Of a stretch of 42,282 bases of DNA, positions 37,655-42,282 are shown one piece after another (position 1 is the stretch's first letter; each line of letters starts with the position of its first letter). The stretch comes from Nocardia testacea NBRC 100365. Its GTDB lineage: Bacteria; Actinomycetota; Actinomycetes; Mycobacteriales; Mycobacteriaceae. The notes beneath the pieces were generated by a model that was not told where the DNA came from, did not search any database, and saw nothing but the letters and a program-made list of their open reading frames with translations. Made by a program: the position numbers and the translations under genes. The stretch is taken from NCBI RefSeq assembly GCF_000308775.1, contig NZ_BAGJ01000104.1, positions 1 to 42,282 of the forward strand, written 5' to 3'.

Positions 37655-38252
37655 GAATGCCGAAGCCCTCGGTCGTGGACCGAAGGTTCGCGCCGCCGTG
37701 CTGGCCGCGACCGTCGCCGAGCTGGGCGAGCACGGCTACGCCGCGTTCACCGTCGAGAACGTGGCGCGGCGCACCGGCGTACACAAGACCACCGTCTATC
37801 GCCGCTGGCCCGACCGTGACACGCTGATCACCGAAGCCTTGAGCGAGAGCGTCGCGACCGAGATCCCGGTTCCCGACACCGGTTCGATCGACGGCGATCT
37901 GCGGGTGCTGGCCCGCAGTCTGGTCGACTGGATCACCAGCCCGGCCGGCCGGGCGGTCCTCGCAGTGATGCTGTCCGGCGCCACCGGTGCACCGACGCCG
38001 TCGGATCCTGTCCGGCACGTCTTCCGTGATCGCATCCGCCGCACCCTGCCCCTGGTCGCTCGGGCCGTCGCCCGCGGCGAGCTGCCGGCGGGCACCGATG
38101 CCGCGGAGCTGATCAAAGCCCTGGTGGCGCCCATCTATCTGCGTGTGGTGATCACCGGGGAAAAGGTGGACGACCGCACCGCCGACCGGGCGGCCGCGGT
38201 GGCGCTCACCGCCGCGCGAACCGGGCTCTTCGCCGAGGACCCGCCCACATAA
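37653..38252 (+). CDS. TetR-family regulator of the DUF1772 gene
   Basis: The 199-residue protein has a TetR HTH at 14-60 (AAFTVENVARRTGVHKTTVY then RRWPDRDTLI) and a TetR_C ligand domain (PAGRAVLAVML at about 105). The ATG follows AAGGAG at 5 nt. Divergent from DUF1772, with two operators of matching sequence between them, it most likely represses both genes. The ligand is unknown. It converges on the next TetR gene. Confidence 0.9.
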   Translation: MNAEALGRGPKVRAAVLAATVAELGEHGYAAFTVENVARRTGVHKTTVYRRWPDRDTLITEALSESVATEIPVPDTGSIDGDLRVLARSLVDWITSPAGRAVLAVMLSGATGAPTPSDPVRHVFRDRIRRTLPLVARAVARGELPAGTDAAELIKALVAPIYLRVVITGEKVDDRTADRAAAVALTAARTGLFAEDPPT

Positions 38253-38279
38253 CCGTGAACCGCCGGAATCCGCGCCTCG

Positions 38280-38300
38280 GCCCGGCATCCGATCCCGGGC
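38280..38300 (+). terminator. Hairpin after the TetR gene
   Basis: GCCCGG / CCGGGC form a 6-bp stem with a 9-nt loop, 27 nt past the stop and before a convergent gene. Weak, no U-tract. Confidence 0.3.
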
Positions 38301-38347
38301 GCTGCCGGAGCCGGACATCACGCTCGACCTCGCTCCGGGATCATCGA

Positions 38348-39082
38348 TCAGTCGGTCGGCACCGCTCCCGGGCGGGGCAGGCCCAGCGAGGCCACGAGAT
38401 CCAGCATTTCGGCATGATGCAGCGCCGCGGGGTTCTGCGCCACCGGATGGATATGGCCGTCGATCTCCAGTGCCACCAGGCCGTGCATCCGGCCCCACAC
38501 CCGCAACGCCAGCGCCGCCGCGGCCGGAGCCACCTCCGGGAGGTCCTCGCGAACCTTCGCCACATAGTCGGGGTGCAGTTCGGCCCAGGAGGTCTCTGCC
38601 GGCAGCGGTGGGTCGGCGGCGGCCACCAGCCGGGTGAGTTCGCGGCAGACGCGGCGCGCGGTGCGATCCACCGGCCCGTCCTCCGGCGGACGGTAGCCGG
38701 GGACAGGATGCCCATAGAACAACCGGAACCCTTCCGGGTTGGCCAGCGCCCAGGTGCGCAGCGCACCACCCCAGGCCACCAGCCGTCCGGCCGGGTCACT
38801 CTCGGGCACGGCGTCGACCGCGACCCGCAGCGACTCCGCCAGCGAATCGCCGATACCACGGATCAGAGCGGTGATCAGATCGTCCCGGGTCGGGAAGTAG
38901 CTGTAGACGGCCCGCGCGGTCATACCCATCTCCCGCGCGATACCGCGCAGCGAGATCGCGCCCGGCCCTTCCTCGGCCATCTGCCGCAGCGCGATGGATT
39001 CGATCTCCCGGGTGGTTTCCGCGCGTAGCCGCGCCCGGCGACTCGGCACGCCCGTATCGGACCGGTTGTCGATCTTGACCAC
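38348..39082 (-). CDS. TetR-family regulator with WHG-type C-terminal domain
   Basis: The 244-residue protein has a TetR HTH (about 20-66, GAISLRGIAREMGMTARAVY) and a C-terminal part with WALANPEGFRLFYGHPVPGY, the ligand-domain pattern of the WHG/TetR_C_33 group. The start is GTG 39082. It is divergent from the DUF1330 gene, with 74 nt between that include an inverted repeat, and probably regulates it and itself. Confidence 0.87.
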   Translation of the reverse strand: MVKIDNRSDTGVPSRRARLRAETTREIESIALRQMAEEGPGAISLRGIAREMGMTARAVYSYFPTRDDLITALIRGIGDSLAESLRVAVDAVPESDPAGRLVAWGGALRTWALANPEGFRLFYGHPVPGYRPPEDGPVDRTARRVCRELTRLVAAADPPLPAETSWAELHPDYVAKVREDLPEVAPAAAALALRVWGRMHGLVALEIDGHIHPVAQNPAALHHAEMLDLVASLGLPRPGAVPTD

Positions 39083-39114
39083 CTTGACAGGATACAGAGC
39101 ATCAATAGTCTTAT

Positions 39115-39133
39115 GCGTGTCATTACTACACGC
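39115..39133. promoter_or_regulatory. Possible operator between TetR and DUF1330 genes
   Basis: GCGTGT / ACACGC, 6-bp arms with a 7-nt spacer, lie midway between the divergent genes. Short, but in the place where a TetR site is expected. Confidence 0.35.
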
Positions 39134-39156
39134 CGTGTACTCCGATCGGAAATCGT

Positions 39157-39471
39157 ATGCCCGCCTATGTGATAGCCAATGTGGAAGTTCTCGACGAGGA
39201 GGCGGGCTGGGCCTATGCCCCGGTCGCCCAGCAGTCGATACTCGAGTACGGGGGCCGCTACCTGGTCGCCGGGCCCACCTCCGGCACCGTCGAAGGCAGC
39301 TGGGACCTGCCCCGGCTGGTGATCCTCGAATTCCCCGATATGGAGCGGATCCGGCAGTGGTACGACTCGCCGGGGTATCGCCGGGCCAGGCAGATCCGGG
39401 AGGGCAAGATGCGGATACGCCTGTTGTTCTCCGAGGGCGTTCCGCCCGAAGGCTTCACCCTGCCCGCCTGA
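39157..39471 (+). CDS. DUF1330 protein
   Basis: The 104-residue protein is of DUF1330, a ferredoxin-like dimeric alpha-beta barrel family. The conserved strand GGRYLVAGP and the W/Y-rich helix RIRQWYDSPGYRRARQIREG match the family. Function in general unknown; some relatives bind small molecules. It may be controlled by the divergent TetR gene. There is no strong ribosome-binding site. Confidence 0.88.
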   Translation: MPAYVIANVEVLDEEAGWAYAPVAQQSILEYGGRYLVAGPTSGTVEGSWDLPRLVILEFPDMERIRQWYDSPGYRRARQIREGKMRIRLLFSEGVPPEGFTLPA

Positions 39472-39556
39472 CCCGCCGCGCGCCACGACACGAGGCCGAT
39501 CCACTTCGCCACCGGATCACCGGTCCGCGACCTAGGCTGATGGCGGTGAGGACCCG

Positions 39557-41893
39557 GTGAGTATCCAGGACCCCGACCAGCGGTTCCGCGCGCAGATCGC
39601 GGCACTGCGCGTCCCCGTGCGGACCGCCGAGCAGATCCTGCCCCAGGGATTCACCGGCCGTGACTTCCTGGAGCTGTTCGACGCGCAGGTGCTGAGCCGG
39701 CAGGCCGATCTCGCCGCGCGGCGGCTGGGTGCGAGCGGGTGCGGCTTCTACAGCATCGGTTCGTCGGGGCATGAGGGCAATGTCGCGCTGGCGGCGGCGA
39801 GCCGGGTCACCGATCCGGTACTGCCGCACTATCGTTCGGGGGCCTTCTTCGTCCATCGCGCCCGCCGGGCGGGAGTGGCGGACCCGGTGCGCGATATCCT
39901 GCTGGGCGTGGTGGCCGCCGCGGCCGAGCCCCTCTCCGGGGGCCGGCACAAGGTGTTCGGCAGCGCGGTGGCGAATATCGTCCCGCAGACCTCCACCATC
40001 GCCTCGCAGCTGCCGCGCGCGGTCGGGCTCGCGTTCGCCCTCGACCGCGCCGCGCGGCTCGGAGTGGCCTGCCCGTGGCCCTCGGACTCGGTGGTGCTCT
40101 GCGGTTTCGGGGATGCCTCGGCCAATCATTCGACCGCGGCGGGCGCGATCAACGCCGCGGTCCACACCGCACATCTCGGCGTTTCCGTCCCGGTCCTGTT
40201 CGTCTGCGAGGACAACGGGATCGGGATCAGCGTGCCCACCCCGCCCGACTGGATCGAGCACGCCTACGGGCACCGGCCGGGCCTGCGCTGGTTCGGGGCC
40301 GACGGCTGCGACCTGCCCGACGCGGTACGCACCGCCGTGGCGGCGGTGGACTGGGTCCGCGCCCACCGGCGTCCGGCTTTTCTACATCTGCGCACCGTGC
40401 GGCTGTTCGGGCATGCCGGATCCGATGTGGAGAGCGCATACCTCGATACCGCCGCGATCGAAGCCGGCCTGGCGCGCGATCCGGTCGCCGCCACCGCGCG
40501 ACTGCTGGTCGAGGCGGGTATCGGCACACCGCGGGAAGTGCTCGGCCGGTACGACCGGCTCGCCGATCAGGTCGCCTCGACCGCCGCGGAAGTGTGCCGG
40601 GAGCCGAAACTCACCACCGCCGGCGCGGTACTCGCACCGCTGGCTCCGGCCCGCCCGGATCAGGTGCGCGACGAGGTACAACGCCGGAGCGGCGAGCGGC
40701 CGGGAGCCGCGGCGCCCGCGGCCCGGCAGACAGCGGGTGGGCCGGTCACCACTTCGAACGCCGCCGCGGGATCCGGAAGCGGAGTCGGGCCGGAGGGAGG
40801 AACCCGCCCCGCCGGTGCGGCCGGCTCCGGACCCGGCGTGGCGGACGCAGCCGATGCCGGCTCGCAGACACTGGCGCAGGCGATCAACCGCACCCTCGCC
40901 GACCTGCTCGCCCGGGATCCCGAGATCCTCGTCTTCGGCGAGGACGTCGCCCGCAAGGGCGGCGTGTACGGCGTGACCAGGGGACTCCGCAAACAGTTCG
41001 GACCGCGACGGGTGTTCGATACCCTGCTCGACGAGCAGAGCGTCCTCGGGACGGCCCTCGGCGCCGGTCTGGCGGGTTTCCTGCCGATTCCGGAGATCCA
41101 GTACCTGGCCTATGTGCACAACGCGCTGGACCAGCTGCGCGGTGAGGCGGCGACCCTCTCGTTCTTCTCCGCCGGCCGCTACCGCAATCCGATGGTGGTA
41201 CGTATCGCCGGATACGCCTACCAGCGCGGCTTCGGCGGCCATTTCCACAACGACAATTCCGTTGCCGCGCTGCGCGATATACCCGGAGTGATCGTGGCAA
41301 CGCCGTCGCGGCCCGACGATGCGGCGGCCCTGCTGCGCACCTGTGTCGCCGCGGCCCGTGTGGACGGCCGCGTATGCGTGTTCCTGGAGCCCATCGCCCT
41401 CTATCACACCCGCGACCTGTACGAACCCGACGACGGACAGTGGGCGGCCACTGCGGAAACCGCCCACGTGCCGGTCGGCCGGGCCCGGGCCTACGGCGAC
41501 GGCACGGATCTGACCATCGTCGCCTTCGCCAATTCGGTGCCGATGAGCCTGCGTGTGGCCCGCCGGCTCGCCCGGCGCGGTGCCGGGGTCCGGGTACTCG
41601 ACCTGCGCTGGCTCGCCCCGCTTCCCGTCGCGGATCTGATCCGGCACGCCGAGGCCACCGGCCGGGTCCTGGTCGCCGACGAGACCCGGCGCAGCGGCGG
41701 CGTCTCCGAATCCGTGTGCGCGGCACTGGTGGACGCGGGATTCACCGGCGCGCTGGCCCGGGTCACGAGCGCGGACAGTTTCGTCCCGCTGGGGCCCGCG
41801 GCCGCGACCGTGCTGCTGAGCGAGGCCGATATCGACGCGGCCGCCGACCGGCTGCTCTCCGCGGACCGGCCCCGGCCCGGCGCCGCGCGGTAG
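39557..41893 (+). CDS. Fused E1 alpha-beta 2-oxoacid dehydrogenase (TPP-dependent)
   Basis: This 778-residue protein joins an E1 alpha-like half (1-370) and an E1 beta-like half (436-770), connected by a Gly/Pro/Ala-rich linker of about 65 residues. The alpha half has the ThDP site from GFGDASAN (183-190) to CEDNGIGIS (217-225). The beta half starts with TLAQAINRTLADLLARDP, contains FGEDVARKGGVYGVT, and ends with the transketolase C-terminal domain (VRVLDLRWLAPLP). It probably decarboxylates a branched-chain or other 2-oxoacid. No E2 or E3 gene is visible, so the complex, if any, is encoded elsewhere. Its stop is 1 nt from that of the convergent dioxygenase gene. Confidence 0.88.
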   Translation: MSIQDPDQRFRAQIAALRVPVRTAEQILPQGFTGRDFLELFDAQVLSRQADLAARRLGASGCGFYSIGSSGHEGNVALAAASRVTDPVLPHYRSGAFFVHRARRAGVADPVRDILLGVVAAAAEPLSGGRHKVFGSAVANIVPQTSTIASQLPRAVGLAFALDRAARLGVACPWPSDSVVLCGFGDASANHSTAAGAINAAVHTAHLGVSVPVLFVCEDNGIGISVPTPPDWIEHAYGHRPGLRWFGADGCDLPDAVRTAVAAVDWVRAHRRPAFLHLRTVRLFGHAGSDVESAYLDTAAIEAGLARDPVAATARLLVEAGIGTPREVLGRYDRLADQVASTAAEVCREPKLTTAGAVLAPLAPARPDQVRDEVQRRSGERPGAAAPAARQTAGGPVTTSNAAAGSGSGVGPEGGTRPAGAAGSGPGVADAADAGSQTLAQAINRTLADLLARDPEILVFGEDVARKGGVYGVTRGLRKQFGPRRVFDTLLDEQSVLGTALGAGLAGFLPIPEIQYLAYVHNALDQLRGEAATLSFFSAGRYRNPMVVRIAGYAYQRGFGGHFHNDNSVAALRDIPGVIVATPSRPDDAAALLRTCVAAARVDGRVCVFLEPIALYHTRDLYEPDDGQWAATAETAHVPVGRARAYGDGTDLTIVAFANSVPMSLRVARRLARRGAGVRVLDLRWLAPLPVADLIRHAEATGRVLVADETRRSGGVSESVCAALVDAGFTGALARVTSADSFVPLGPAAATVLLSEADIDAAADRLLSADRPRPGAAR

Positions 41894-41894
41894 G

Positions 41895-42282
41895 TCAGCG
41901 GTCGATACCGAGATTGATCGCTGCCAGAAAACTGTTACCCTGCCGCCCGACCACGAACATTCCCGACTCGTCGAAAATGAAATCTCCGGAGTTCTGGGTG
42001 TTGTCCTCCCATCCCGGGTGATCGGTGTAGGGCGCGGTCGCGTACACCGCCTTCTTGGTCTCGTCGTCGAAGTAGAGCTGGGTGGTCAGGACGGTCTTCT
42101 TGTCGATGTGCACCTTCACGTGGATATGGGTCGTCCGGCCGGTGTACCAGCCCGGGAAGATCGTGGTGAAGTAGGCGATCCCGTCCGCGCCGGTGGGTTG
42201 CGCGCCACGCAGATAGGTGCCGTCGTCGGTGGTCGCCGACTCCGCGTCGCCTTTGCTGTAGGAGCCGTCCGAGGAGCCACCC
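41895..42282 (-). CDS. Intradiol ring-cleavage dioxygenase, 5' part missing
   Basis: The frame is open to the right edge, so 129 codons including the stop are visible. They contain the C-terminal part of an intradiol dioxygenase: TYLRGAQPTGADGIAYFTT, then PGWYTGRTTHIHVKVH. Tyr and the two His of this block match the non-haem iron(III) ligands of the family. Such enzymes split catechols between the hydroxyls; members of this branch are often secreted through Tat, but the N-terminus is not visible. The E1 fusion gene converges on it. Confidence 0.88.
   Translation of the reverse strand, partial: GGSSDGSYSKGDAESATTDDGTYLRGAQPTGADGIAYFTTIFPGWYTGRTTHIHVKVHIDKKTVLTTQLYFDDETKKAVYATAPYTDHPGWEDNTQNSGDFIFDESGMFVVGRQGNSFLAAINLGIDR

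Overview
The window looks like chromosomal DNA of a mycolic-acid actinobacterium, most likely Nocardia or a close relative. The GC content is very high and GTG starts are common. The gene order from pgl/opcA/zwf/tal/tkt through ctaB, qor, ctaA, an ABC pair and mptB to sufR-B-D-C-S-U-T follows, as I recall it, the Mycobacterium tuberculosis Rv1445c-Rv1466 neighbourhood. That mptB is present fits an envelope containing lipomannan/lipoarabinomannan. Species assignment is inference from gene content only.

Left part (1-11510): an anchored extracellular protein cut by the window edge and an Acg-type nitroreductase-like protein precede a large leftward operon. This operon is a conservon: a CvnA sensor-ATPase, CvnB roadblock protein, CvnC DUF742 protein and CvnD Ras-like GTPase, joined by 1-26 nt overlaps, then five cytochrome P450 genes. 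Two P450s are canonical and CYP154-like. Three are CYP157-like and lack the K-helix ExxR arginine and the I-helix threonine. The order is 157-154-157-157-154. A perfect 17-bp inverted repeat lies upstream of cvnA. This expanded conservon is the most unusual part of the window.

Middle (12272-25649): the leftward SUF operon sufR-sufB-sufD-sufC-sufS-sufU-sufT makes Fe-S clusters. It has a SufR-type operator at its start and a strong hairpin at its end. Diverging from it are mptB (mannan elongation), an ABC exporter pair and ctaA (haem A synthase). A convergent terminator separates ctaA from a leftward PucR-type regulator and a small conserved protein.

Right part (25786-42282): qor; a TetR/FAD-monooxygenase divergent pair with an AT-rich palindromic operator; ctaB (haem O synthase); and the pentose-phosphate operon tkt-tal-zwf-opcA-pgl. 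These are followed by a TetR/DUF1772 divergent pair with two matching operators, a TetR/DUF1330 divergent pair, a fused E1 alpha-beta 2-oxoacid dehydrogenase gene, and an intradiol dioxygenase cut by the right edge.

No tRNA, rRNA, CRISPR array, insertion sequence or prophage gene was recognised. Gene calls rest on reading motifs and gene order. Starts were chosen from ribosome-binding sites, overlaps and family conservation.
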